36,925 nt of DNA from an uncultured Oscillospiraceae bacterium (GTDB lineage Bacteria; Bacillota; Clostridia; Oscillospirales; Oscillospiraceae): contig CAJUFJ010000034.1 of assembly GCA_910585815.1 (NCBI GenBank), positions 1 to 36,925 of the forward strand, given 5' to 3'. Below, piece after piece: positions 24,047 through 31,574 of the stretch. Position numbers and translations under genes: made by a program. The notes beneath the pieces were generated by a model. The model did not search any database. It had not been told where the DNA came from and saw nothing but the letters and a program-made list of their open reading frames with translations. How positions within the stretch are numbered: position 1 is the stretch's first letter; every line of letters starts with the position of its first letter.

Positions 24047-24694
24047 GTGAAACAGCGAACTATTGAACTGAGTTTTAACAACCATGCGGAGATGTTCAAT
24101 CTCCCCATCAATCCCGCAGAGTTTGAATTTACCGAGCCGCACAATAACCAGCGGATCACGCTGCTGAACATTGGCGAAGTAAATCTGATTGGGCATAGGG
24201 GGCTGGTTTCCGGCTCCTTGTCCAGCTTTTTCCCCTCGACCACCTCCCCGCTGGCCCGATATGCTGACCGGGAACCGATGGAGTACATCCGGCTGCTGAA
24301 GAAATGGAAATCCAAGCCGCAGCCCATTCGGGTGATCATCAGCGACTGTGACTTCAACCTGGCCATGAGCATCGACGACCTGACCTACGGCAGCCACGAG
24401 GGGGATAAGGATGTGTACTACACCCTGGAACTGTCGGAATACCGCTTTTTGAACGTCCCCGCCGTCAAGGTGGAGAGCCAGGCCAAGAGCCAGACCAGCG
24501 GGCTGAACACCCGCCCCAATACCCAGGAGGCCCCCAAGACCGCCACGGTGGTGTCCGGGGACTGCCTGTGGAACCTAGCTAAGAAATACTACGGCGACGG
24601 GGCGCAGTACAAAAAAATCTATGAGGCCAACAAGGCGGTGATCGGAAGCAACCCCAACCTGATCAAGCCCGGCCAGAAGCTGGTGATCCCATGA
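24047..24694 (+). CDS. LysM-containing tail/baseplate protein (XkdP-like)
   Basis: A 215-residue protein. The N-terminal 140 residues resemble the XkdP/gp53-like baseplate piece (FNLPINPAEFEFTEPHNNQR, EYIRLLKKWKSKPQPIRVII). A C-terminal LysM domain (VVSGDCLWNLAKKYYGDGAQ to PGQKLVIP, about 168-215) can bind peptidoglycan. It probably links hub and tube and touches the wall during infection. The GTG start at 24047 follows AAGGAGG. Confidence 0.87.
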   Translation: MKQRTIELSFNNHAEMFNLPINPAEFEFTEPHNNQRITLLNIGEVNLIGHRGLVSGSLSSFFPSTTSPLARYADREPMEYIRLLKKWKSKPQPIRVIISDCDFNLAMSIDDLTYGSHEGDKDVYYTLELSEYRFLNVPAVKVESQAKSQTSGLNTRPNTQEAPKTATVVSGDCLWNLAKKYYGDGAQYKKIYEANKAVIGSNPNLIKPGQKLVIP

Positions 24695-25650
24695 TCCAGA
24701 AGCAGCTGACGGCGGGGGGCAAGGACCTCTCCCAGCTGGTGGAAAAGGTCACCTGGAGCGGCGACAGCAAACAGGTGGCCCGAAAGCTGACCTTTTCCAT
24801 AGCGACTCGAAGCACAGACCGCTTTCTCCCCAAGGTGACCATCAACGAGGGGGACAGCGTACTGTTCAGGGACGGGGACAGGACCCTTTTCGGCGGTCCC
24901 GTCTTTGATATTGAAAAGTCAGCCTCCGGGAATCTCACCACCTTTACCGCCTTTGATTTGATGTTCTACATCAACAACAGCGACATCAGTAAGATTTTTG
25001 ACGATACCCCGGAGGCCATCACCGCTTGGATATGCTCCCACCTGGGCGTCCCCTTCGGTTCCGCAGCCCCCACCGGCATCAAGGTATATCTGCCCTGGCT
25101 GGGCAAGAAAGCCTATGAAGCCATCATGGCGGCCTACACCACCGCCAGCCGCCAGAATGGGAAGAAATACATCCCCCTGATGCAGAACGTCAACCAGGTG
25201 TGTGTGATTGAAAGGGGGACGCTGTGCGGGGTGGTGCTGGATGGCGGCTATAACTTGACGGAGGCCACCTACAAAACCAGCCTGCAGAAGCTGGTGGACC
25301 GGGTGATTGTCACCGACAAAAACGGCAACCAAACCAGCGTGGTGGAGGACGCCGGGGCGCAGTCGAAGTATGGCGTGGTGCAGCGCGTTTATAAGCAAGA
25401 GGAGGGCGAGGACACCGCCTCCGAGGCCAAGGCGCTGCTGCACATCATGGATCAATCCGCAACCGTGACCGCCACCAGCGACACCCGCGCTGTCTCTGGC
25501 TATGCCATCGCCGTCCAGGAGGCCACCACGGGGCTTTATGGGAAGTTCTACATCGAGAGCGATACCCACACCTTTGAGGACGGCAAAGAAATGATGCAGC
25601 TGACCCTGGCCTTTTCCAATATGATGGATGAGAAGGAGGGCGGCACTTAA
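24691..25650 (+). CDS. Baseplate hub protein (XkdQ / gpD-like)
   Basis: A 319-residue protein of the XkdQ type, a relative of phage late-control protein D and T4 gp27. Signs are an early beta-barrel part (VTWSGDSKQVARKLTFSIAT, FGGPVFDIEKSASGNLTTFT) and a second barrel near the C-terminus (KFYIESDTHTFEDGKEMMQL). It forms the hub ring at the tail tip. It overlaps the LysM gene by 4 bases. Confidence 0.87.
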   Translation: MIQKQLTAGGKDLSQLVEKVTWSGDSKQVARKLTFSIATRSTDRFLPKVTINEGDSVLFRDGDRTLFGGPVFDIEKSASGNLTTFTAFDLMFYINNSDISKIFDDTPEAITAWICSHLGVPFGSAAPTGIKVYLPWLGKKAYEAIMAAYTTASRQNGKKYIPLMQNVNQVCVIERGTLCGVVLDGGYNLTEATYKTSLQKLVDRVIVTDKNGNQTSVVEDAGAQSKYGVVQRVYKQEEGEDTASEAKALLHIMDQSATVTATSDTRAVSGYAIAVQEATTGLYGKFYIESDTHTFEDGKEMMQLTLAFSNMMDEKEGGT

Positions 25651-25662
25651 GGAGGTGATACC

Positions 25663-25998
25663 ATGTCTGAACGGTGGGCGGTGGAAATGGTGGAGGCGCT
25701 GCGCTCCGGGGGAAAGGACAGCGGGCTGATGTTTGCAGAAGTCAAATCCGTGGCCCCGCTGACCATCCTGGCCCACGACCAGGTTATCAGCAAGGGGCTG
25801 TATATCAACCCGGCCCTGCTGGTGTGGGCCGAGGGTGGGGGTAGCCGCATCCCCCCGGAACTTGCCGGGCTGGCTCCCCACCCGTATTCGTTCCTGACCG
25901 AGTTCCACACGAAGTATGTGCTGAAGGCGGGCGACATGGTGGTGGTGCTTCAGGTGGGGGCTGGCTTCTACATTATGGAGAAAGTGGTGAAGGTATGA
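25663..25998 (+). CDS. Baseplate protein, DUF2577 (XkdR-like)
   Basis: A 111-residue protein with VKSVAPLTILAHDQVISKGL and YVLKAGDMVVVLQVGAGFYI, the DUF2577 pattern. It forms an OB-like beta fold and is found between hub and wedge genes in PBSX-type tails. AAGGAGGTGAT precedes the ATG. Confidence 0.83.
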   Translation: MSERWAVEMVEALRSGGKDSGLMFAEVKSVAPLTILAHDQVISKGLYINPALLVWAEGGGSRIPPELAGLAPHPYSFLTEFHTKYVLKAGDMVVVLQVGAGFYIMEKVVKV

Positions 25999-26438
25999 GC
26001 ATCTTCCCATTCATCGACCCGGAGGCGCTGGCGGCCAGCCAGGACAACACCCTGCCCATGTTCCGGGAGTATGCTTACGACTACGAAAACAACCGGCTGC
26101 TGCTCCGGGACGGCCAGACCTACCTGGTAGAGGGAAACGAGGCCCTGCGCATCTGGATATTCAAGGCTCTGGACACGGAGCGGTTCCGATATACGGCCTA
26201 CGATTCGGACTACGGCAGCGAGATCGACACGCTGATCGGAGCCGTCAACAGCAGCGTGATTCTGCCGGAGTTGAAGCGGTTTATCATCGAGGCGCTGATG
26301 GTAAACCCGTACATTGAGGAACTGAGCAATTTTCAATTTGAGCAATCCGGCAGCGGGGTGCGGGTGGAGTTTGACTGCACCACGGTGTACGGAAAAGACC
26401 AAATCACATGGGAGGCCAAGGGGGTGAAAGTGGCATGA
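25995..26438 (+). CDS. Baseplate wedge protein, DUF2634 (XkdS / gp25-like)
   Basis: A 147-residue protein with EYAYDYENNRLLLRDGQTYL, WIFKALDTERFRYTAYDSDY and a C-terminal beta unit. It matches DUF2634, a wedge component related to T4 gp25. It overlaps both neighbours by 4 bases. Confidence 0.87.
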   Translation: MSIFPFIDPEALAASQDNTLPMFREYAYDYENNRLLLRDGQTYLVEGNEALRIWIFKALDTERFRYTAYDSDYGSEIDTLIGAVNSSVILPELKRFIIEALMVNPYIEELSNFQFEQSGSGVRVEFDCTTVYGKDQITWEAKGVKVA

Positions 26439-27544
26439 TGGAGGAAACCATGGACTTCAGCGCCAGCGCGGTGCTGCAGCGTATCCGCAACAGCCTGCAG
26501 AACCCCGCCAATAGGCTGGAGGGCGGTTTTTGCATGGATAACGCCCAGGCGGTGTCGGAGGAACTGGCCCGCCTGGACCTGATGGAGGTGAAGCCCATCC
26601 CTGACCGGGTGCTGCTGGACACCGCCGAGGGTGAGTATCTGGACCGCAAGGCCCTGGACTACAATGAGACCAGGAACCCCGCAGAAGCGGCGGTGGGCAA
26701 CCTCCTGTTCACTGGGGAGCCGGGGACGGCGATCCCCATTGGCACCGAGGCCCTGTACGGCAGCCTGGTGTTTGAAACCACGGCAGCGGCCCGGATCAGC
26801 GCCGAGGGCTACTGCGAGGTGGGAGCGCGGTGCCAGACAGAGGGGACGGCGGGCAATGTGGCCGCCGAAACCATCAGCGTCCTGCGCGTGGCCATCGACG
26901 GAGTAAAGTCTGTTACCAACACCGCCCCTTTCGGCGGCGGCACCCAGGCCGAGAGCGATGACTCCTTCAGGAGCCGCATCCTGGAGAAGATACGCCAGCC
27001 CATCACCAGCGGCAACCGAAATCATTTTATCTATTGGGCCAAGCAGGTGTCAGGCGTGGGCGGGGCCAAGTGCCTGGGCGCGGAGGTCTGCGGCTCTGGC
27101 AAGGTGCGGGTGATCGTCCTGTCCGACCAATACGCCGCCCCGGATGATGTGATCCTGGGCAACGTCAAAGCCCACATCGAGGAGGAGCGCCAGATCGGCG
27201 CGGCGGTCACGGTGGCGGCAGCCACCCCCAAGGCCGTCGCTGTGGAAGTGACGGTGGTGGTGGCCAGCGGCTACAGCCTGACCGACATCCGGCAGAACAT
27301 CCAGACGGCGCTGCAGCGGTATGTGGACAGCGTGAACCGGGAGGACTTCAGCACCCCGCCCACCCTGAAGGATGAGGGACGGCAGAGCAGCATCAGCTAT
27401 TACCGCATCGGTGATTTGATCTTCGGTGTGGAGGGTGTGGCCGATATTATCAGCTACACGCTGAACGGCGGCCTGACCTCGCTGACCTCCGATTATGAGG
27501 AATATTTCTCCCTGGGGGAGGTGGCCGTCAGTGGCAATCAATGA
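26435..27544 (+). CDS. Baseplate J-like wedge protein (XkdT)
   Basis: A 369-residue baseplate J protein. It shows GEYLDRKALDYNETRNPAEA, GTAIPIGTEALYGSLVFETT, NVAAETISVLRVAIDGVKSV and RSRILEKIRQPITSGNRNHF, all typical of this family. It forms the wedge ring that triggers sheath contraction. The ATG at 26435 overlaps the previous stop; another ATG at 26450 follows GGAGG and could be the true start. Confidence 0.92.
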   Translation: MMEETMDFSASAVLQRIRNSLQNPANRLEGGFCMDNAQAVSEELARLDLMEVKPIPDRVLLDTAEGEYLDRKALDYNETRNPAEAAVGNLLFTGEPGTAIPIGTEALYGSLVFETTAAARISAEGYCEVGARCQTEGTAGNVAAETISVLRVAIDGVKSVTNTAPFGGGTQAESDDSFRSRILEKIRQPITSGNRNHFIYWAKQVSGVGGAKCLGAEVCGSGKVRVIVLSDQYAAPDDVILGNVKAHIEEERQIGAAVTVAAATPKAVAVEVTVVVASGYSLTDIRQNIQTALQRYVDSVNREDFSTPPTLKDEGRQSSISYYRIGDLIFGVEGVADIISYTLNGGLTSLTSDYEEYFSLGEVAVSGNQ

Positions 27545-28298
27545 CAGGTTCATGCTTCCCAAACGGGTGCGGACCATGGAGCAGATGGCTGACCTGCTGG
27601 CAGCGGAGCAGGCTGAACTGGACCAAACCCAGCGCACCATCGCGGCGCTGGAGAACCAGCTGACCATCAGCACCAGCACCCACCTGCTCCCCCGCCATGA
27701 GCGTCTTTTTGCCCTGCCCGTCAATACCACGGAGAGCCTGGAGGTGCGCCGGGCCAGGGTGCTGGCCAAGCTGAACACACGGGGAACCACCACCGTGCGG
27801 GCCATCCGGGATATGGTGGAGATCATCACCGGGCGGGAGGGCGATGTGATAGAGCATTTTGAGGACTACGCCTTTTCCGTGCTAATCAAGCTGCTGCCTA
27901 CCGACGCCACCGCCGACGTGCAGGAACTGATCCGGCAGATTGAGGAGATCAAGCCCGCCCACCTGCTCTTTGACATCATCGCGGCCTTTCGGCCCACCCC
28001 GCTGGTGCATGAGAACCGCCTGGTCTTTCACCGGCTGGCCATGCGTTTCTCCTGCTCCAACTCCAGGGGAACGCCAGTCATCCGCTTTGATGGCAGCATT
28101 CATTTCGACGGCTCCAGCCAGTTCAACCAGGCTCCTGATGGGATCAGCTTCTGGCGGGCCGCATTCAGAACATCATTTTTAAACCGGGAAGTGATCACCG
28201 GCACTGTGACCATAGACGATTGGTGCGCCTTTGATGGCACCGTTGCCTTTGACGGCTCCCGGAAATTTAACGCGCAGCACACGCAGGAGGAGTTATAG
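27531..28298 (+). CDS. Tail protein, DUF2313 / XkdU / Mu gp48-like
   Basis: A 255-residue protein. Residues 1-165 fit the XkdU/gp48 family (VRRARVLAKLNTRGTTTVRA, IEEIKPAHLLFDIIAAFRP), which connects baseplate to fibre. The last 90 residues are different and carry short repeats RFDGSIHFDGSSQF and AFDGTVAFDGSRKF, suggesting a beta-helical fibre contact. The GTG at 27531 follows GGGGGAGGTGG by 8 bases. Confidence 0.84.
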   Translation: MAINDRFMLPKRVRTMEQMADLLAAEQAELDQTQRTIAALENQLTISTSTHLLPRHERLFALPVNTTESLEVRRARVLAKLNTRGTTTVRAIRDMVEIITGREGDVIEHFEDYAFSVLIKLLPTDATADVQELIRQIEEIKPAHLLFDIIAAFRPTPLVHENRLVFHRLAMRFSCSNSRGTPVIRFDGSIHFDGSSQFNQAPDGISFWRAAFRTSFLNREVITGTVTIDDWCAFDGTVAFDGSRKFNAQHTQEEL

Positions 28299-28685
28299 AT
28301 GAATGAAAACAGCGTGATTACCAGGACCCGGCGCATCAAGTTCTGCCAGGCGTCCAGTGACGCCACAAAGCCGCTGCCCATCATCACCCACATCGCCTTT
28401 GGCAGCGGAGGCGTAAACCTCAGTGGTGAGCCTATCGCGCCTTCAGAGGCGCAGACGGCCCTGAACACGGAGATCGCCCGATACCCGGTGGACAGCGTGA
28501 CCTACCCGGAGGAGACCACCGCCCGCTATGCGGTGACCATCCCCAAGGATGACCTGGCGGGCGAGGTCATCAACGAGGCCGCCTTGGTGGACAGCGAGGG
28601 AGACGTGGCCGCCATCAAGACCATGTACTCCAAGCAGAAGGATGCGGGCGTCAGCTTTACCTTTGAGTTCGACGATGAATTTTAA
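28299..28685 (+). CDS. Tail fibre/collar protein, N-terminal-type
   Basis: A 128-residue protein with FGSGGVNLSGEPIAPSEAQT and DLAGEVINEAALVDSEGDVA, a pattern shared with the N-terminal attachment region of phage tail fibres. Here it is a separate short gene between gp48-like and the large DGR target. It probably joins the receptor-binding protein to the baseplate. The family is assigned with moderate confidence. Confidence 0.72.
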   Translation: MNENSVITRTRRIKFCQASSDATKPLPIITHIAFGSGGVNLSGEPIAPSEAQTALNTEIARYPVDSVTYPEETTARYAVTIPKDDLAGEVINEAALVDSEGDVAAIKTMYSKQKDAGVSFTFEFDDEF

Positions 28686-28702
28686 CCAGGAGGGAACTGA
28701 GA

Positions 28703-30535
28703 ATGGCAGAGGAATATTACACTCTCCCGGAAGCCCCGGTTTATAACGCAGAGGAGATCAGGAAAATCCAGGACAGTGACCCGGTGCGGGCCAGCACCAT
28801 TGTCAACCCGGTGGTGGAGCGGCTGATCGAGAACACCCACGCCGTCAAGCTGCAGGCCGATGATAACACAGCGGCCATCGGCAGGGCGCTGGGCGTGGCC
28901 GAGGACGCCGATGACAAAGCGGAACGCGCCCTCCGGGCCGCCCAGCAGGCCGCCCAGGACGCAGCCGGTGCCAGGCTGTCGGCAGATCAGGCCATGGTGG
29001 CCGCTGACGCCGCCCTGGAGGCCATTACGAAGCTGGCCAATACCATCGACGCCATCCCCTCGCAAAACGGCAGCCTGACCTATACGGGCAGCGCACAGAC
29101 GCCTACACGACGCTCTTCCGATCTGGCCCAACTGACCATCAGCGGCACCACCAGCGCCACCGAGGCCGGGAGCCACAGCGCCATGTTTACCCCCACAGCG
29201 AACTATCAGTGGAGCGATGGCAGCACGGCGGCCCGGTCTATCTCCTGGACTATCGGGCGGGCCGTCATCACCGGCACCCCGGCGCAGAGCGGGAGCCTGA
29301 CCTATACCGGCAGTACACAGACCCCCAGCTGGAGCAACTATGACAGCGCCCAGCTGACCATCGGCGGCACGGCCAGCGCCACCAACGCCGGGACCTATTC
29401 GGCCTCCTTTACTCCCACCGCCAATTATCAGTGGTCTGACGGGAAAACCGCCGCGAAGTCGGTAAACTGGACCATCGGCAAGGCAGCGGGCAGCCTGTCC
29501 CTGAATAAGACCAGCATGACCCTGAACGGCTCCACCAAATCCAGCACCATCGCGGTGACACGGGCTGGGGACGGCGCGGTGAGCGCCACCTCCAGCAATA
29601 CCAGCGTGGCCACCGTCAGCGTGTCCGGGACCACGGTCACAGTCACCGGGAAAGCCTATGGCACGGTGACCATCACAGTCAGGGTGGCGGCGGGGACCAA
29701 CCACACGGCCCCGGCAGATAAGACCTGCAGCGTGACGGTGAATGTGTTCAACACCAATATCTCCAGCAACAGCTGGGCCGCAATCAAGGCCGCCAGCGAT
29801 GCTGGGGAGGGTGCCAACTTCTGGAGCGTGGGCGATACTAAGCCCATTGTTATCAACGGGAAGGTGGGGAATTTCACCTTCTCCAACCTGACCATTAACC
29901 CCTTTATCCTGGGCTTCAATCACAACAGCGCCAAGGAGGGAACGAAGCGCATTCACTGGCTGATCGGGAAGATCAGCGGGAAGATGGTGGGACTGTGCGA
30001 TGATAGGTACAACAGCAATTCTACGAATAGCGGTTATTTTCAGATGAACACCAGCAACACCAACGCGGGCGGCTGGAAGGACAGCTATATGCGCAAGACG
30101 CTGCTGGGTAACAGCAACACGCCCACCAGCCCTTTGGCCAACAGCCTGATGGCGGCACTGCCCTCCGATCTGCGGGCCGTCATGAAAGCCGTGACCAAGT
30201 ACACGGACAATGTGGGAAATGCCACCGGCCACACAGCTGGGAATGTTACCAGCACCAGCGATTACCTGTTCCTTTTGTCGAACTATGAAGTACAAGGTAA
30301 CGATGGCTATGCAAATAGCTATGAGAAAAACTCTCAGGCTCAGTACGACTATTTTAAAGCAGGTAATAGCAAGGTGGCTTATAAGCACAGCACCACAGGT
30401 ACAGCCGTGTGGTGGTGGCTGCGGTCCCCCTATTACTACACCAACAATCTCTTCTGCAATGTCTACACGGACGGCACCTACTACTATAACACTGCTTACT
30501 ACTCGGCTGGGCTGCTGCCCGGCTTTACTGTCTAA
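28703..30535 (+). CDS. DGR target: tail receptor-binding protein with variable lectin-like domain
   Basis: A 610-residue protein. Residues 1-120 are a charged, Ala-rich helical stalk. Residues about 123-196 and 197-262 are two tandem beta repeats of 74 residues (GSLTYTGSxQTP, then TANYQWSDG). Residues about 260-350 are a Big_2-like Ig domain (LSLNKTSMTLNGSTKSSTIA). Residues 350-610 are a DUF6273/C-type-lectin-like (FGE-type) domain ending in WWWLRSPYY and YYSAGLLPGFTV. The variable repeat encodes residues 568-607. It should bind host receptors and be diversified by the DGR. Residues about 134-141 (TRRSSDL) come from adapter sequence at 29102-29124 and are not real; repeat 2 has a normal segment of the same length there. 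Confidence 0.92.
   Translation: MAEEYYTLPEAPVYNAEEIRKIQDSDPVRASTIVNPVVERLIENTHAVKLQADDNTAAIGRALGVAEDADDKAERALRAAQQAAQDAAGARLSADQAMVAADAALEAITKLANTIDAIPSQNGSLTYTGSAQTPTRRSSDLAQLTISGTTSATEAGSHSAMFTPTANYQWSDGSTAARSISWTIGRAVITGTPAQSGSLTYTGSTQTPSWSNYDSAQLTIGGTASATNAGTYSASFTPTANYQWSDGKTAAKSVNWTIGKAAGSLSLNKTSMTLNGSTKSSTIAVTRAGDGAVSATSSNTSVATVSVSGTTVTVTGKAYGTVTITVRVAAGTNHTAPADKTCSVTVNVFNTNISSNSWAAIKAASDAGEGANFWSVGDTKPIVINGKVGNFTFSNLTINPFILGFNHNSAKEGTKRIHWLIGKISGKMVGLCDDRYNSNSTNSGYFQMNTSNTNAGGWKDSYMRKTLLGNSNTPTSPLANSLMAALPSDLRAVMKAVTKYTDNVGNATGHTAGNVTSTSDYLFLLSNYEVQGNDGYANSYEKNSQAQYDYFKAGNSKVAYKHSTTGTAVWWWLRSPYYYTNNLFCNVYTDGTYYYNTAYYSAGLLPGFTV
29069..29500 (+). repeat. Two tandem 222-bp repeats in the DGR target gene
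   Basis: Unit 1 (29069-29290) and unit 2 (29291 to about 29500) share the same reading and spacing, offset by 222 bases (74 codons). Each encodes a beta domain starting GSLTYTGS and containing TANYQWSDG. They probably lengthen the fibre. Alignment of the two reveals the adapter replacement at 29102-29124. Confidence 0.85.
29102..29124 (+). other. Illumina adapter sequence embedded in the gene (assembly artefact)
   Basis: Twenty-three bases ending GACGCTCTTCCGATCT match the 3' part of the standard Illumina read-1 adapter. They encode the known artefact peptide TRRSSDL. The replaced stretch has the same length as the equivalent part of repeat 2, so no frameshift results. Confidence 0.95.
30403..30522 (+). 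repeat. DGR variable repeat (VR)
   Basis: These 120 bases match the template repeat at 31229-31348 without gaps at 110 positions. The differences are at 30437, 30441, 30449, 30450, 30464, 30477, 30482, 30485, 30492 and 30493. The first nine are A in the template; 30493 is C in the template and T here. Changed codons are AAY in the template and Tyr, Thr or Leu here. The last 29 bases are identical in both and would hold the initiation-of-homing site. Confidence 0.95.
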
Positions 30536-30562
30536 TCCTCCGCAGAGTATCCAGCCCCTATC

Positions 30563-30582
30563 CCACCCGCGCAAGCGGGTGG
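30563..30582. repeat. GNRA-loop inverted repeat downstream of VR (DGR cruciform)
   Basis: CCACCCGC (30563-30570) and GCGGGTGG (30575-30582) are perfect 8-bp partners with a GCAA loop. It lies 40 bases after the end of VR. DGRs often need a short hairpin/cruciform with a 4-base loop just past VR for efficient retrohoming. There is no T-run, so it is not the terminator; that lies further on. Confidence 0.7.
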
Positions 30583-30601
30583 CCCACCGGGGCCACGCCC
30601 A

Positions 30602-30619
30602 CCGGCCCGACAGGGCCGG
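30602..30619 (+). other. Second GC hairpin after the DGR target gene
   Basis: CCGGCCC (30602-30608) pairs with GGGCCGG (30613-30619), loop GACA. It lies between the cruciform and the terminator. It could act with either; nothing more is visible. Confidence 0.5.
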
Positions 30620-30627
30620 AACATGGA

Positions 30628-30661
30628 GGGCGCGTAAGCGCCCGACGCGATTTTTATTTTT
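30628..30661 (+). terminator. Terminator of the late tail operon
   Basis: GGGCGC (30628-30633) with GCGCCC (30638-30643), loop GTAA, followed by GACGCGA and a long T-rich run. It would end the structural operon after the DGR target gene, so the DGR accessory genes may have their own promoter. Confidence 0.75.
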
Positions 30662-30667
30662 GACCCT

Positions 30668-30695
30668 TTGTATTGCGCCCCGTTTGTGGTATACT
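30668..30695 (+). promoter_or_regulatory. Candidate promoter for the DGR avd-TR-RT unit
   Basis: An extended -10, TGGTATACT (TATACT at 30690-30695), is preceded at 16 bases by TTGTAT (30668-30673). It lies between a terminator and the avd start. A better -35, TTGACC at 30660, is too far away (24 bases). Confidence 0.45.
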
Positions 30696-30728
30696 CAGGC
30701 GAGAGATTATGACGAAAGGGGTGAAAAA

Positions 30729-31193
30729 ATGTCGGTGCTTTTGAATCGGCGCGTCACCAGCAAGGCCGACTTCGTGAACGTAGCCAGTGAGATTTATGAT
30801 GACACCATCGCGTTTCTAACGAGATTGTCGGCCCGGTATTCCCGGCTGATGGCGGAGCCGATTGCGATGCTGGCCGGGGAGGTAGAGGACTTTGCGGAAA
30901 AGGCAAACAGCATCTTCCCCTCAGACCCACAGCGGATCGACCTGCGCATAAGGCACCTCTTGGAGGCCAGGGCCTCCCTGATGGCGCTGGATGTGCGGCT
31001 CAATAAGTGCTATCGTATCATGAGCAAAAACCCGGAGGGGTGCTTTACCACCTCCACAGGCAGAACGGTGGACGCCAGGGAGGCGGCAGAGAAGCTGGAG
31101 GCGATGGCAGATAATCTTGGGGCCAAGATTGACCGTGAGAACGACCTGCTGAAGGGCCAGATCGAGTCAACAAGTAAGCGCCGGAAGAAATAG
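30729..31193 (+). CDS. avd: DGR accessory variability determinant (Avd-like)
   Basis: A 154-residue, basic, all-helical protein (SKADFVNVASEIYDDTIAFL, then RIDLRIRHLLEARASLMALD) in the canonical Avd position between VR and TR. Avd is a small helical bundle that forms a pentamer, binds the reverse transcriptase and the template RNA, and is needed for mutagenic copying. This protein is a little longer than the classic Avd (about 125), with a charged tail. The ATG at 30729 follows AAAGGGG by 8 bases. The assignment rests on context, size and helical character. Confidence 0.75.
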   Translation: MSVLLNRRVTSKADFVNVASEIYDDTIAFLTRLSARYSRLMAEPIAMLAGEVEDFAEKANSIFPSDPQRIDLRIRHLLEARASLMALDVRLNKCYRIMSKNPEGCFTTSTGRTVDAREAAEKLEAMADNLGAKIDRENDLLKGQIESTSKRRKK

Positions 31194-31574
31194 AGATCGC
31201 TTGGGTGTACTTCTGATAATTTACTGCGAGCCGTGTGGTGGTGGCTGCGGTCCCCCTATTACAACAACAACAATAACTTCTGCAATGTCAACACGGACGG
31301 CAACTACAACAATAACAACGCTTACTACTCGGCTGGGCTGCTGCCCGGATTTTACGAAAATACGAGGTCAAACGGAGTAACGATTGTGAAAGACGACCTT
31401 CGTAAAAGGAGAAGTACTTCCCTGGGTTTCAATCCCTAAAACTGCCCTTTGATGCCCCTGCACGGACGCTTCTTGCATGGCGTGGGATGTGCCTGACCAC
31501 GTTTCATGTGCTGGGGCAACGCAGATTTAGACGGCACCCGACAAGACAACTGTACGGAGGGCGAATACTTTATT
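31194..31574 (+). ncRNA. DGR template RNA region (TR plus spacer)
   Basis: No convincing protein gene lies between avd and the reverse transcriptase. The region holds TR and a 3' spacer with a 9-bp inverted repeat TTTTACGAA (31350-31358) / TTCGTAAAA (31399-31407), starting 2 bases after the TR homology ends. In studied DGRs the spacer between TR and RT folds and primes cDNA synthesis, so this hairpin is a good candidate for that element. Confidence 0.65.
31229..31348 (+). repeat. DGR template repeat (TR)
   Basis: The template copy of VR. Its central part is rich in AAC/AAT: read in the VR frame it would encode YYNNNNNFCNVNTDGN then YNNNNAYY, with 12 Asn codons. Asn codons (AAY) are the hallmark of DGR templates, because random change at the two A positions gives many residues but no stop codons. 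Confidence 0.96.

Noticed and set aside
29102..29124. Adapter stretch as a natural insertion or variable site
   Set aside because: It matches the sequencing adapter and encodes the known artefact peptide. The second repeat shows the expected sequence.
28682..30574. Very long minus-strand frame opposite the DGR target
   Set aside because: A GC-rich shadow frame with no start signal, opposite a recognisable gene. The same applies to long minus-strand frames at 2629-4209, 13423-14751, 16556-18040 and 19308-21071.
30210..30728. Long N-terminal extension of the Avd-like protein
   Set aside because: It would overlap VR and the terminator in another frame; the ATG at 30729 has a good ribosome-binding site.
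31233..31439. 68-residue frame over the DGR template repeat, resembling the end of the target protein
   Set aside because: It arises because TR copies VR. It has no ribosome-binding site and the region acts as template RNA.
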